Below are positions 23,783 to 36,139 of a stretch of 64,000 bases of DNA, piece after piece. The stretch spans positions 186,001 through 250,000 of the forward strand of contig JAFREE010000001.1 in the NCBI GenBank assembly GCA_019400425.1. Direction: 5' to 3'. Each line of letters begins with the position of its first letter. Within the stretch, counting starts at the first letter, position 1. The notes beneath the pieces were generated by a model. It saw nothing but the letters and a program-made list of their open reading frames with translations. It was not told the origin of the DNA and did no database searches. Position numbers and translations under genes: made by a program. The stretch comes from Hymenochaete sp. R1. Taxonomy: Eukaryota > Basidiomycota > Agaricomycetes > Hymenochaetales > Hymenochaetaceae.

Positions 23783-24211
23783 ATGTCCAGCAACTTTGTA
23801 TTGCCGTCCGTCTTGAAATCAAGTCCGGCTATCCAGGATGACGCGACCACTCCTGAACAAATAGAACAAATGGTCGGAAAAGTGAGCAACCCATCGGAGT
23901 AAGTTTCCTGTATTTGTCGCGTTGCCTCGCAAGAATTCTTCTCATCGTGCCGGATGCATTCGTTGCAGGACCCCCATATTTCTTTGTGCTTATTCAAGTG
24001 CGCATGATGTTCCCATGAGCACGAGCCGGCTTCGCAGCATGCTGAAACGGCGTGTGTACGTGTATGTTTCTTACTGATTTGTGCGTGGCAGAGTGTTTTA
24101 GGTTATTCCCGTCACTGGATCGATTGGCAGTACATCGGAAAACGGTACACAACAGCGACGACCGAAGAGAGCATGTCATCAGCTGGAACATTGAGTAGTG
24201 AAAATGCGTAG
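23783..24211 (+). CDS. Possible small gene, uncharacterised, three exons
   Basis: Three exons join in frame with standard splice sites: 23783-23898 (MSSNFVLPSVLKSSPAIQDD then ATTPEQIEQMVGKVSNPS), 23969-24053 (TPIFLCAYSSAHDVPMS then TSRLRSMLKRR) and 24092-24211 (SVLGYSRHWIDWQYIGKR then a Thr/Ser-rich end). The product would be about 107 residues. The first donor is GTAAGT; the second intron is only 38 nt but contains a TTACTGAT branch-like site. I do not recognise the protein. It would share a 153-bp divergent promoter with the lipase. Support is limited to frame consistency and splice signals, so it may be a chance assembly. Confidence 0.35.
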
Positions 24212-24511
24212 AAATACGAACAGAAATTGATGATGTTTGCGATGCACTTACTTTTTGTTGATGATGGACCGGGATGGAATGGGGTACAAATAGTAATCAA
24301 ATAAATTCCCACGAATACAAATTACTATTACTGTTACTATTACTATTACTTGTGTGTGAGTGATTGATAGGGTCGGTCGGCTTTGGCTTTCTTGTCGCGC
24401 GCTCCTTACTCCTCTTCCATCTTCTCCATCCCCGCCCCGTCCTGTCCCTCGCCGCCTTCGTCCACTCGTAGCGGCAATATTTCGTTTCTTCTTTCTCCGA
24501 GGGCTAGAAGG
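24212..24511. other. Promoter of the kelch gene with a TTACTA-type microsatellite
   Basis: The 300-base region contains an imperfect repeat of ATT/ACT units at 24321-24350 followed by a TG run, then a C/T-rich stretch (24405-24450) just ahead of the ATG at 24512. Such pyrimidine-rich tracts are common in fungal core promoters. No gene is visible. Confidence 0.5.
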
Positions 24512-27500
24512 ATGTCCTTCTTCAGCAGGAAACGCGGCACGAACAACCACGCTCCCTCAAACTCGGCCCAGGTGTCCGTCTCCCAGTCCCCCAGCCAGGC
24601 CCTTGCACAAACCAAAGATGCGTCCGAAAAGCAAGCTGCTGCTGCTGCCGCTGCCGCTCAACAACAACAGCAACAACAAGCTCAAGCTCAACAACAGCAA
24701 CAACAGCAGCAGCAGGCCCAGCTTCAAGCTCAACAACTTGCTCGTGACATGGTCCGCGAGCGAGAGTTGAACGCTCAGTGAGTGAAAACCTACGTCTCCA
24801 TCAGCTACTTACTCCGTTCGCTGATCTCTTCTTTCCCGCCTTCACAAAGGCTTCCTCCGCGAGACCAGAGGGATGTTAATGGCCAGGGCCCTCCTCCGAA
24901 CAGCGTCTCACCCGCACCTGGCGCGTCCGCTCCATCCAAGCAGCCCGCGTATCCATGGTCGACACGTCGCTTGCATCTTCCCCCGCCTGCCATCCTTCCA
25001 AAGCCCGGCAGCGTCCCTCCTTCCAGTCCTTCTCCTTCGCCATTTCCGCGATACGGTCACTCTCTACCTGCTGTTCCAACTCAAGGCGGTGAGCTATTAC
25101 TTTTCGGTGGTCTTGTGAAAGAAAGCGTGCGGAACGATCTTTACTCGTTCAACACCAAAGAACTATCAGCGACACTATTGCAGACAGCGGGTGAGGTACC
25201 GTCTCCGAGAGTAGGACACGCAAGTGCGCTAGTCAGCAGTGTGCTCATCGTTTGGGGCGGAGACACAAAGTCGGATCCTCGTGTACCTTCAGAGACGCAA
25301 GACGACGGGCTCTACCTTCTAAACCTCGGTAAGCCCTGTCATTGTTGGCCAACAGCATTTATTAGAACCTATTTTCTGATGCTATCGAGCAGTCACACGG
25401 GAGTGGACGAGGGTTGCTATCTCCGGACCTTCCCCTGCTGGGCGATATGGACACGCTGTTGCGATGGTCGGAACCCGTTTCTATGTCTTCGGGGGTCAAG
25501 TGGACGGAGAGTTCCACAATGATTTATGGGCCTTCGATCTTAACACTTGTATGTCTATCATTCTTTTTAAAGAAAAAAAAATCTAACACTTTATGCGCAT
25601 CCAGTACGGAGCTCGGCTCGCTGGGAACTCATTCGACCTTCAAGTAACGAAGGGCCTTCGCGGCGAACCGGACATACTTGTATAACTTATGGGGATCGTA
25701 TTTTGGTGTATGTCATTGTCTCTTAGTGTGCCACTAATTATGGTCTTGACTTTTGTTAGATTTGGCGGTACCGACTCGCAATATCATTACAATGATACGT
25801 GGGCGTTCGATACAAATGCTCGGACATGGTCGGAACTCAATTGCATTGGGTTCATTCCGTCTCCGAGGGAAGGCCATGCTGCAGCGCTTGTGAATGATGT
25901 TGTATATATCTTTGGAGGAAGAGGGGTGGATGGAAACGATTTAGGGGACCTTGCTGCTTTCAAAATATCAAGTAAGTTTCCGCAATACAGGTACATAATT
26001 ATCTTTTTACTGATTATCTTCCGCAGACCAGAGATGGTATATGTTCCAGAATATGGGACCTGCTCCTACTGTCCGATCTGGTCATCGCATGGCTGCCGTT
26101 GGATCCAGAGTTTTTGTGCTAGGTGGGGAGTCGTCGGTTTCAGGTCCCATTGACGATCCATCGGTTATTCACGTTTTGGACACGAGTAAGTTTCCAAACT
26201 TTATTTCTGATCGCAGGTTATTGCTGAACTTTGACATAGAGCACATAAAGTATCCGGAGCCAAATAAAACAGCCGGGGGCCAAACAGAGCGCCGGCCGTC
26301 GGTCAATGCTGGTCAAGCACCTCAACCTTCCCCGCCAAGCCAAGCGACATTGCCAAATGGTACCGCACAGCGCGCGATGTCTCCGAGCCCACGACAACAA
26401 CCTGATACTGAAGAATTTCGTCGAGCTGTCTCCCCACCAGGAACGAGACCCGGTGCTGTCGCAAAGCCAGTCAACGGCATGCCTCCAGGTGCCGGTCCGT
26501 TCGCGAATGTGGCTATGGTGAAAGGCAAGTCCCCGATGCGCCCTCGTCGCGAAGGCGAAGAATCATTTGGATCCGACGAAGGTGCTGACAGTGCGGCAGA
26601 AAGTTCTATTCGTGAAAGAGCAGTATCGCCAGAAGCGGCGGCGGCGGCAGACCGATCACGAAGCCCGACCGGCGTTGAAAATTCAAATCTACTGGCGAGA
26701 TCGATGTCGCCTCAAGGCGACATGTATCAGCCAATGACGAACGGCATTGCACCCGCAAACATGGCAAGCATAGCGATGCAGCGGAATGCTCAGCGCGGGC
26801 GAAGTCCGTCACCTATTGTAGAACGCTCAAAGTCTGTGAACGACGAATATGCCACCACCGGCCGATCTTCGCCCATCGTTAACGGGATTGGCTCGGGCCA
26901 TGTGCGTCCGGGGTCCACAGGGAATGTCACGGCAGATCTCATTCGGGATCTAAAGATGAAAGAGGCTGAAGTAGAGAACCTGAAGAAGCGCGAAGCTTGG
27001 ATGAAGGCGGCTTTGCGAAATGCGCAAAATGCCGGATTCGCGCACGTTGATACGGATGGCGACGTGAATGTGTTCTCGGATGAAAGGCGAAGTCCGGCGA
27101 GCGATGGACCTGATGTGCAAGGGCTTGCGAAGATGATCATTCGACTGAAGCAGGACCAATCTCGCGTGCAGGTTCGTAAATGATCTAATACTTGGTTTCT
27201 ACTAGCTGACATTTTTGGGTCTATAGGACGATCTTTCTGCTCAAATGAGGAATGCGACGGACCGTTGCTATGAAATGACTCGCGTCCAAGAAGCTGCTAT
27301 CCAGGAAGCTGCTTTTTATCGCTCCAAACTGGCGGCATATGAGACGAACTCTGCGGATGATGTTTCCCGAGCTGAGCGGCAACGTATCGCTGAACTTGAG
27401 CGTCAAGTCAGTACACTAGCGAGAGAAAGAACGGACCAGGGGAAGCAGGTTTCAGACCTTAATAATTTGCTTTTGACACACAGGCGAGTTGCGGAACAGG

Positions 27501-29485
27501 CTGAGACCAGGGCAGCAGAAGCTGTTCGACGCTCAGAAACCCTCCAAGAAATGCATGAATTGGCAGTCCAGGCTCATTTGGACTTGCAATCGCGGCATAA
27601 GGACTTAGAGTCTACTCTTCGTGATCGAGAGGATCGCATTTTGGAGCACTCATCCAAAGCCGGAATATTGGAAGCCGAACGGATGGCCCTGGATGCGAGA
27701 CTGGAGGAATTATCGGCTTCGAAAGAGCAACATATACGTGCATTGGAACAAGCCCGGGCAGCTTTGGCTTCGTCATCCGCGAGGACAGAGGAACTCGAAG
27801 CGCAGTGGAGACGTTCTCGAGATCAAGTCACACAATTCGAATCGGACTTGACAGATGCCAGGATGGAGCTCGAGTCACGCGCCGCGGAAACCGAGTCCCT
27901 TCGCCAACGGTTGCTTGATGCAGAGAACTCGTGGGCGAGGTCTCGAGAAGAGGCTGATCAGTTGCGGGCTCTCACAACGACCAATCTCGGTGAACTTCTG
28001 GATATGCATCGTGACCTCAAATCTGATGAGGATAGGATCACTCGCGGCCACGAGGAAAAGGTTCACGCCCTGGAGACGGAATCAATCTCTCTGAGGAAAA
28101 TGCTTTCGGAAACAGGCCTGCGCTTTGATGAATCCCAAAAGGACCTCCTTCAGTCGAAAAATCATGTCAGGGACCTCGAGAGGGAACATGACTTGTTGCG
28201 GACCCAGCTCAACGGCCTTCGCGCTCAAATGCAGTCTGTTGTAGCTGATCATGGGAAGGTCCGCCAGGAGCTCGCAGCGCGGGAGTCCGAGCTCCAGGAG
28301 AAGACCCGAGTTGCTTCCGACGCCGAGCTTCGCGTAGCCATGTTCAAGAGCTTCTTCGCTGACCATGGAGAGCAGGTTGATGAAGAAGATCTACGAACAA
28401 AGATTGGCGAGGCGCCTGCGCGGGTTGCTGAACTCGAAACTAAGCTCACAGCTCGTGTGCGCTTGCACGAGGAGACTGGGAGAGATCTTGATATTGCCAT
28501 CCGCCGACGAGACGAGCTCGAGACGCAGGTCAAAAGACTTGTGAACCAGCTTGAACATGTTCGTGCCACCCAGAGTCCATCCTCGAACCGCAGTGATGAT
28601 CATTGGGAACAACGGGCACTAGAGTCTGAACAGAAACTCAACGACACGGAAAAAGATTACAAAGATAAGCTCCAACAGATGGAAGACGACTACCAAATTG
28701 CCGTCAAATATGTGAAGTAAGTATGGTTAATGTCACGATTCTGTGTTCACTCTCTCACCGAGCTTTCAAGGGGCACGGAAAAGATGATGCGCCGCATGAA
28801 GGAAGAACTCAACAAGCAAAAGACGCTCAACCAGACGATACAGAACGAGTTGGAATCTAAGGGTGGTATACCCGCAGATGTTCTTGCACGTGTTCGGGCA
28901 GCGAATGGAAGGAGCACTCCTCTCTCAGACGATGGCCACGAAACGATCCGCGTGCAGCTCAGCGATGCTCAGCGTCAAAATCAGAGATTGACTTCGGAAA
29001 ACAAAGATCTTAGGAGACGGATGGAATCTCTGGAGCAAGAAGTTGAGAACCTTCGCACAAATCTTGTTGCTTCGCAACGGGAAGCAGATGAACGTTTGAG
29101 CCACGTCGAAGACCTTGAACAGGATATTGAGAGACTTGAATCAGCTCTGGCAGTATCTCGAGGGGGCTCCGATGAGTCTGGACTTCAACGCCTCGCAGCC
29201 GAGAATACTGCTCTCAAGCGCGAAAACGAGCAACTCTCCCAAAAGATCGACCTGCTTCTCGAGGACGATCAGTCGGCCTTTGGGCGCGACCGTCCCCTTT
29301 CCGAGCTTTCCGATAGGCCAACGAGCAACTCAAGCGCGGAGAACGAAATGGCGTACGAGAACCTCTCGCATGAGCTGGATGACTGGCAACGACAGCTTGC
29401 GAGTTCGATGAGTGCTCGGAGACCGATCAGCGATTCGGATGACCGTGTGGTTACTGGGCACCAACGGACACAATCGCGAACATGA
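24512..29485 (+). CDS. Kelch-repeat, coiled-coil polarity protein (Tea1/Kel1-like)
   Basis: Tea1/Kel1 proteins mark cell ends and link microtubules or the cell cortex to polarised growth. The ATG at 24512 begins MSFFSRKRGTNNHAPSNSA; frames reaching further upstream start at a non-ATG codon. An Ala then Gln/Ala-rich tract (24635-24742) precedes six kelch blades: RYGHSLPAV...LLLFGG, RVGHASALV...IVWGG, RYGHAVAMVGTRFYVFGG, RRTGHTCITYGDRILVFGG, REGHAAALVNDVVYIFGG and RSGHRMAAVGSRVFVLGG. A Ser/Pro disordered linker (26240-26900) follows, then about 850 residues of nearly unbroken coiled coil (AELERQVSTLARERTDQ and so on) to 29485. Several short introns interrupt the kelch half. The domain order matches Tea1 and Kel1 rather than the shorter kelch enzymes. 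Confidence 0.88.
24635..24742 (+). repeat. Ala/Gln codon repeat in the kelch gene
   Basis: GCT/GCC codons give eight Ala in a row, then CAA/CAG and GCT codons give mixed Gln/Ala runs within the N-terminus of the kelch protein. Both synonymous codons alternate, so this is not a pure trinucleotide expansion. Length variation between strains is likely. Confidence 0.8.
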
Positions 29486-29894
29486 TTTCTTTCTCTTTAT
29501 TTATAAGGCCGCTGCCCTGAGCGCCGTTTTACTTTATTTATACCCTCCTCGTCTCTCCTTCGAATTTCTCTGCCTCCACACCCTTTCGTCCAGATATCTC
29601 CATCTTCGTTCCCATTGCTTTTTCTCTTCACGCCTAAGTTTATGAGCGGTTTATACTATCCTTAATTTTCTTACTTTCTTTCCCCGGCCTTCGATTTTTA
29701 CCGTTCGTCTTCTTTCGTCTTTCAGCCTGTCCCCTATAGTATGCTATTGTATCTGGGATTCACAATCGTTATGGATGCGCTTTGATTGGGATGTGCTTTT
29801 GATTCCGGTCGGGCCATATTTTTATCATGCAGGGAAAAAAGAAAGGCTATCATTGTAGTAGCAATATAAACAAAAGTCTGGGTGGAAAAGCTAT
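29486..29894. other. Convergent 3' regions of the kelch gene and RRP5
   Basis: These 409 bases are rich in T and C on the plus strand (TTTCTTTCCCCGGCC and similar). No frame with protein-like content was found beyond the last exon of RRP5, which ends at 29895. It is probably 3' untranslated sequence for both genes. Confidence 0.5.
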
Positions 29895-32800
29895 CTACGA
29901 GGATGACGATGTCCGTTGTGCCCATTCCATCGCCCTTTCTTTGACAGTTTGTTGCCCCTCTTCGTCACCTATCCTCCGTTCAATATCTAGCCATTTCTTA
30001 AAGAATGATCTAAAGCATTAGATTAGCAATTTCGTTACGATATATCCGAGTATGGTGAAAATGTACTTGGCTTTCCGGGTCGTCATCTTATGCGTGAGGA
30101 CACGATCAAAAAGATTTCTAGATGCATATTTAGGGTTCATTATGAACAAGGAGAAAGTAGTGGACCGCGTACCGCACACTAGCAGTGTCTTTTTGCGACG
30201 TTTCCATGTCCAGATAAATGGACCACAAGTCCCAACGCTTCGGGTGTGAGTCAATGATTCCCTCGAATATGGTCTTGCCTCGCTCTGGGTCGCCCAGCTT
30301 ATATTCAAGCTGGGCAAATTTCGCGATTGTTTTGAGATCTGCAGAAAGTACATCTCAGCTTCTACTCAATCTAAAAATAAACCATCGATTACGTACGCTT
30401 TCTCTTTTCCAAGCTCTGCAAACTTCGCGGCAGAAGCTTCCTTGCATCGTCGATACGCTCATGGCGCATGTGGAACTCCCCAAAGAGGGTCCATGCCTTC
30501 GAACTGTATCCGAATTTTTTGCAAGTGCGCTTGTACTGTTCCTCCGCTTTCTGGAAGAAATTCAGCCACAGGAAATATTTGACCATGAGCTATACAGACA
30601 AACCTCGAGCTTGTGTGATTGATCGAAAATGTCTGCCATCCTCAAATGAATAGTTTTAGAGTCGTTGTGCCGAGCAGCATCCTTGAATAGAGACATAGTG
30701 CTTTCGTCCGTTCCATACGTATTCTCCAGATTGAGTAATCCAATCCATACGTTAAGCTTTTCTTGCTCTTCGCGAATGCTGATAGTCTGCAGTGCTCGTC
30801 TCCCAACCTCACGAGCTTTCTCGATTTCAGAAAGCTGAAGTTGGAATGACATGTATTGAAGCCAAAGGAACGACGAATCCGGGGAGGCCAACAAATGGCG
30901 CTCAAAGTCTGCAACTGACTCTGGCATCTGAGATTGCATATCTGCCGTCAAATCTTCCTCTATTTTCTTCTTTTTCTTCTTCAGAGGCTTTTCGACCTCT
31001 GAGTCGGAGCCGCTTGCAGATGAAGAGGTATCGCACTGCTTGATGTCGTCCAATGCATTTTCCCATTGAAATCCTCCAATAGAAAGTGCAGGAAGTGATG
31101 ACTTCGCCTTTGTCGTACCCACTTGTGCAGCGGGTGCCGAATCAGTGAAGACTATGTTCTCGATGTCCATGGTGGGATCATCGAACTCTACATCACTAGG
31201 CATATCGCCAGGATCAGCCATCACGATGTCGGCATCTTCATTATTATCGGAGCTTTGAGATGAAGACCTTCTGTCATCAAAAGGTTCGTCCTCGTGAACG
31301 TCCGTCTCAGCACCACTAAAGTAAGACGGTTTCAAGCCCAAGGAAATCCGCCGTCTCTCTTTGTCAACGGACAAGACTATAGTCTTCACCGTATCACCCT
31401 CCCTGAAGTTCCTAAGAGACATTGAGACATCAGCATCCTTGTTGTCCGCGATCTGGGCATCGATAAGTGAATAATACATATTTGATATTTAGGTGCATAC
31501 CTCAGACTTGTGGCAAAGGCCGGACAAGTTTGAATTTGCAAGCTTTACAAAAACTCCGAAATCTTCGACCTTTTTAACCTTTCCATCTACGATGAGACCT
31601 TCTTGCAAGCCATCGTACGTCAGCTCTGAACCTTCAGACTGGAGTTGAGGACTAGATCGAAGTGATAACTCGACTTGCTTCTTCTCCTTATCGGTGCTAT
31701 CAAGGTACTCAGATAAAGTATCCCAATATGTAAGAGTACTCCTTACCTGAGAACAGTGCCATTTACGACTTGATTAACCTTAAACCCACTTTTCCAATCC
31801 TTTACATACTGACAACACCATGAGAAAATTAGAGGCAAAAAAGATTAGAAAGCACATACATCATCGTAAAGTTCCTTTATTTGCACACGAGCATCGACGT
31901 TGCGTCCCAGTGTGACAAAGATGCCATGCTCTGCGACGGATTTAACAAAACCTCGAACTTTCTCTCCAGGCCCGAGGTCATCCAAACCATTTATTTCTTT
32001 ATCTGTGATTTCCCCCAAATTGTCGGTTCCTGACCTCGATGCCCTGGTTGACAAAGTCAGTCGCTTCCGATTTCCATCTACTTCGAGCACATATGCTTTG
32101 ACGATAGAATTCAAGGGAGGTAAGGATGTTAACAGGAAGTCGTCGTTCACATCCGTCAAATGGACCATTCCGGAGAGGTGTCCGGTAAACTTCATAATGG
32201 CAGCTTGGTTGATATGTTTCGTTACGCGACCTTCCACCTGCGAACCGACAGATACATCGCGGATGTTGAGACGAGGTTGCTTCGGTTCTTGAGCTTTCGT
32301 AGCTGGGCGACTTGCTACAACCAGAATACCCTTGTCTACATTTCGAGACACGACAACAAGGTCATTGACATTGTCACCTTTCTTTAACGTAGACTTCAAA
32401 TTTTCGATAGAAGTACCCCTAGCGTTCGCGATGTTTCGGAGGGAGATAAGAGCACGTGCCTTTTCAGGCTGGAGAATAAGGACTGCATTTTCGTCATGCA
32501 TTTCGGAAACGATCCCAGAAACGCTTTGTCCAACTTGCAAGTTTATGATATTTCCAATGATATCCTCTGAGGCTAAGCGGATGCTCGCAATGCTTTTACC
32601 TGTATCCCGGGCGACAGAGAGGATGCAGACCTTGACCGGCTTTCCGACCGTGAACGCTTCGTGCAAACTAGACAGAGGTACTTCACTGGCGATAAACAAT
32701 GAGAACTGTGTGAGAAATTCGGATGATGATTGACGGACCTTGCTTCCCGTAGAGGGACAAATGCCTTGACGTGATTGTAGAACTCCACTAACAGACTTTT

Positions 32801-34980
32801 CTCGAGTACTCTGGAAACAACAGCATGGGACACTGTTCCCGTTTCCATCGTCTTGATGTCGGATATAATGGGAAGCTCCGATTCAACCATGGTCTTCTTT
32901 GCTGTTAACTCGATGCGCTTCCGTTCTGGGTCTACTGACAAAACCTATATTGCAATAAGACTCCAAAATAAACGTTTTATTAGAAATAGCTTACTCGGCA
33001 TTTTATGGTTGATCCAGGCTTGAATCGTTTTTGAGGATGTTTGAGTAAAATATCCGCGTAGTGGTTTGGCCAAATGACACCATCGACACTACCGTTCAAA
33101 GAAACAAATAATGCTGAGTCGCACAATTTCTTGACTGTTCCTTTCACGACTTCTCCGATCGAGATGTCGTTGACGCGCAAGAATTTTTGCGATAAAGTTG
33201 ATGCTTTCATGGAAAGCTGGAGAATCTCTTCCATAGGATGGAACCCTGTCACACGGGCTTCATGCACGCTACCCACTTTCCATTTTCCCGAACTAGCAGA
33301 TAGTGAAAGAACGTGTTCATCAGAAATGTTTGATATCTGGAAACCATTGAGTAAAGCCCCGTGAATTTATGAGCGAGCAAGACTGACATGAACATGGCCC
33401 TCAAGTTCTTGTTCGATTCCTACAATAAGTCCTCGCTCTGCCTCCACTCTTTTCACTTTGACCGTATTCAACATTGTGCCGATAGGGTACTTCTCCCAAA
33501 ATGGCGATCCATCCTTCTCAAGTGAAAACATCCCCACAACGTTTTCTTTGAGACTCAACGCGTAATGCGGAGGGCTAGTCCCCGACAGGTCGTAAAGAAC
33601 TCTTGCTTTCACTTTTTGCCCAATCCTGAAATCACCGGGCGTTTTGTTTGCAGGAAAATGGTATAAATCGATGGTGGCGTCAAATGAGCCAAAAACTTGT
33701 AAAGTCAGCCCGGTAGAAGAGGTGGCTGTCACAAGGCCTGGGATAAGAATACCAGGTATGATTGAGGAATAAGTCGAAATTTCTTTGACCTTGAAATTGA
33801 TTAGCTGGAGCTACAACAGTTTGTTCACAGGTGCCATACCTGTGCCTTCGAAAACACCACTTGGTCATCGGTAAACATGCACGTCCGATCATCCTCTGCC
33901 ATGCTCTCTACAGTTACATTCACAAATTCTCCTATCATCCTCGGGACCTCCTTAGGTTGCCGCCGCAGAAATCCAGCAATAGTTTGTAAACCGATGTCCA
34001 GTACATATCCATGATCTTCAACGCTCTTGACCACCGCCACCATTGTCTAACAAAAATAAAATTAGATTAAGGATAAACAAAAAAGCTTGTGGACTCACAA
34101 AACCCTTCTTCAAATCAGATTTAGAAACGCCCGCGTTCACTTGGTCAGGCATTAAACTCATTTCCACTCGCCGACTCGCCTTGTCGATGCTGTCCTTTAG
34201 ATGCGCGGATATTCTGCTCCCTTCGGACGTACCCGATGGTCTTACTTCGGTTACAACTGCGCGAACGAATTGGCCAGAGGCGAAAAGGTCAGAAAGATCA
34301 AGATTTTTTCCGTCCTCGTCTCCAGAAGTTGTTTTGTCTTCTTCGTCATCGACCCGTTCCAATGCCTCTGATAATTGTGATGAAATTTGAGTGATTGGCA
34401 CATGTCCAAGCAATTGACCGGGTAACGAGAGAATTAATGAATAAGGTCGAACTTCGGCAACGCGACATAGAATCTTCATTCCGACTGCCAATCTCTAGAG
34501 GGGTAATGATATGTTAGTCAAAGTACACCAAGGTCCATAGGACAACCTAAAGAGTACAGCACTTTATAATTCAGATGTTCCACTCTTACACCTCGTCTTT
34601 CGCCGTATTCCGAAGCAGATCTTGAAGGTCTCTTTAGTGAGTCCTTCTTTTTTAGCTTGGATGCAGAACTCTTTTTTGGAGTGACCGTCTGCTAAGCAGA
34701 ATGTCATGGATCGTTGAAGCATGCAAGAAGTGAACAAGCTCACTCGGAATATTTCATCCTCCTTAAGCTCGTTTAAGGCTTCTGTACGTATAGTTTTGTA
34801 TTCAGCTGCGGTGAAGCTGGTGCCTCCGCCTCTCGGAAAGTCCGTCTCCTCTGGCTTGGATAGCGAAGCTGCCTGTGTGTTCTCTTCTTCCTTCGAAGTC
34901 TTTGCCCGTTTAAGCCTGGTAGACGGGTTTGATGAGTTATCCGAGCGCCTCTTTCTTCCATCCGATTTGAGCTCTACCAT
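29895..34980 (-). CDS. RRP5: Pre-rRNA processing protein Rrp5 (S1 repeats + HAT/TPR-like repeats)
   Basis: Rrp5 is a nucleolar RNA-binding factor needed for cleavages leading to both 18S and 5.8S rRNA. The ATG at 34980 begins MVELKSDGRKRRSDNSS, followed by a basic, disordered N-terminus. A long array of S1 RNA-binding repeats spans about 34500-31350 (for example GMKILCRVAEVRPYSLILSL, VRGFVKSVAEHGIFVTLGRN and SVGSQVEGRVTKHINQAAIM). An acidic Ser-rich linker with a KKKKKK run (about 30970) follows, then HAT repeats (FERHLLASPDSSFLWLQYMS, KAWTLFGEFHMRHERIDDAR). A last intron, with its donor inside KAK near 30060, leads to a terminal exon encoding SFFKKWLDIERRIGDEEG and ending at 29895; reading straight through would give a wrong, shorter end at 30018. 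The gene is divergent from PRP11. Confidence 0.93.
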
Positions 34981-35245
34981 ATTGTAGTATTAAATCCCTA
35001 CTGATAAAGCAAAGGAGAAGAGGCAAATAGGGGGCAGACAGGGCAGAAGTGCATAAACTGAACCGAGATTTCGTAGTCCTCAAAATATTGGAATCGTTCC
35101 CAATGATCGACGCCTTCGGCAACTGATCATCGATGACCACGACCTCTTCTCGACACGACGACGACGGCCTCAAGTTGACCTCGATTTGAGTCCTAGCCTC
35201 CGAATCTACTATACTTCTCAGATCGGTCAACTGATTTGTGCGACA

Positions 35246-36055
35246 ATGGGTATGCTTTGTCTACTCTCTGATCAACCAAGTAAGACTAACGTCCTGCAGA
35301 TTTCCAGAATCGTGTCGGGTCCAAGTTCGGAGGCGGCGGCGTTGCTGATCCCTCCCAAGCCAACATCGACCGCCGGGAACGTCTCAGAAAGCTGGCGCTC
35401 GAAACCATTGATTTGGCAAAAGTGCGTCGATAGCCTCACTTTATTAAGTGCTCCGTAAATTAACATTTACTCAGGATCCATACATTCTCCGCAACCATCT
35501 TGGCTCACTAGAATGTCGCCTGTGCCTGACTCTTCACACCAATGAAGGCTCATATCTTGCGCATACCCAAGGAAAGAAGCATCAGACGAACCTGGCACGA
35601 AGAGCAGCTAGGGACATGAAAGATGCCCAACTTATGATTGCGCCTACACAAAATAATGTACAGCGCAAGGTCTTCCTCAAGATAGGGCGACCAGGCTACC
35701 GCGTCACGAAAATCCGGGACTTGGAAACTCGACAAGAAGGTATGATGGTGCAAGTGCATCTTCCGCAAGTAAAGCCTGGAGTCACGCCTAGGAGGCGGTT
35801 CATGAGCGCTTGGGAGCAGAAGAGAGAACCTCCGAACAGAGCGTATCAGTATCTAATTGTGAGTGATCATATCCCCGAGAGCAGTTTCCGATATTGAATG
35901 TGATCTTCTAGGTCGCAGCAGAACCGTATGAGACCATTGCCTTCAGGATTCCTGCACGCGAGATTGAGGACGAGGATGACGATGAGGGTGGATGGAATTG
36001 GTCACATTGGGACACCGATACAAAGCAATATAGCTTCCAATTCATGTTTAAATAA
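35246..36055 (+). CDS. PRP11: Splicing factor 3a subunit 2 (Prp11/SF3A2)
   Basis: SF3A2 is a U2 snRNP protein required for prespliceosome assembly. Exon 1 contributes only ATGG (35246-35249); after a 50-bp intron, exon 2 at 35300 gives MDFQNRVGSKFGGGGVADPS. A second intron (about 35422-35474) falls between LAK and DPYILRNHLGSLECRLC. The matrin/U1-type zinc finger is complete: CRLC, then H and H in YLAHTQGKKH. The conserved core RPGYRVTKIRDLETRQEGM and EQKREPPNRAYQYLI follows; a third intron sits near 35859. The protein ends WSHWDTDTKQYSFQFMFK at 36055 and, like yeast Prp11, lacks the long proline-rich tail of the human protein. The gene is tightly convergent with LSG1 (84 bp between stops). 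Confidence 0.95.
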
Positions 36056-36139
36056 TCATTCTGGGTTCGGTTTCTCTTAATGGCTACAGATCCTCAATAA
36101 TACAGTGAAAACAATGTACTGATTACTGTTTTTCGATCA

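Noticed and set aside
24383..24511. Upstream extension of the kelch protein
   Set aside because: The frame begins at TTG; the ATG at 24512 gives a normal start with MSFFSRKRG.
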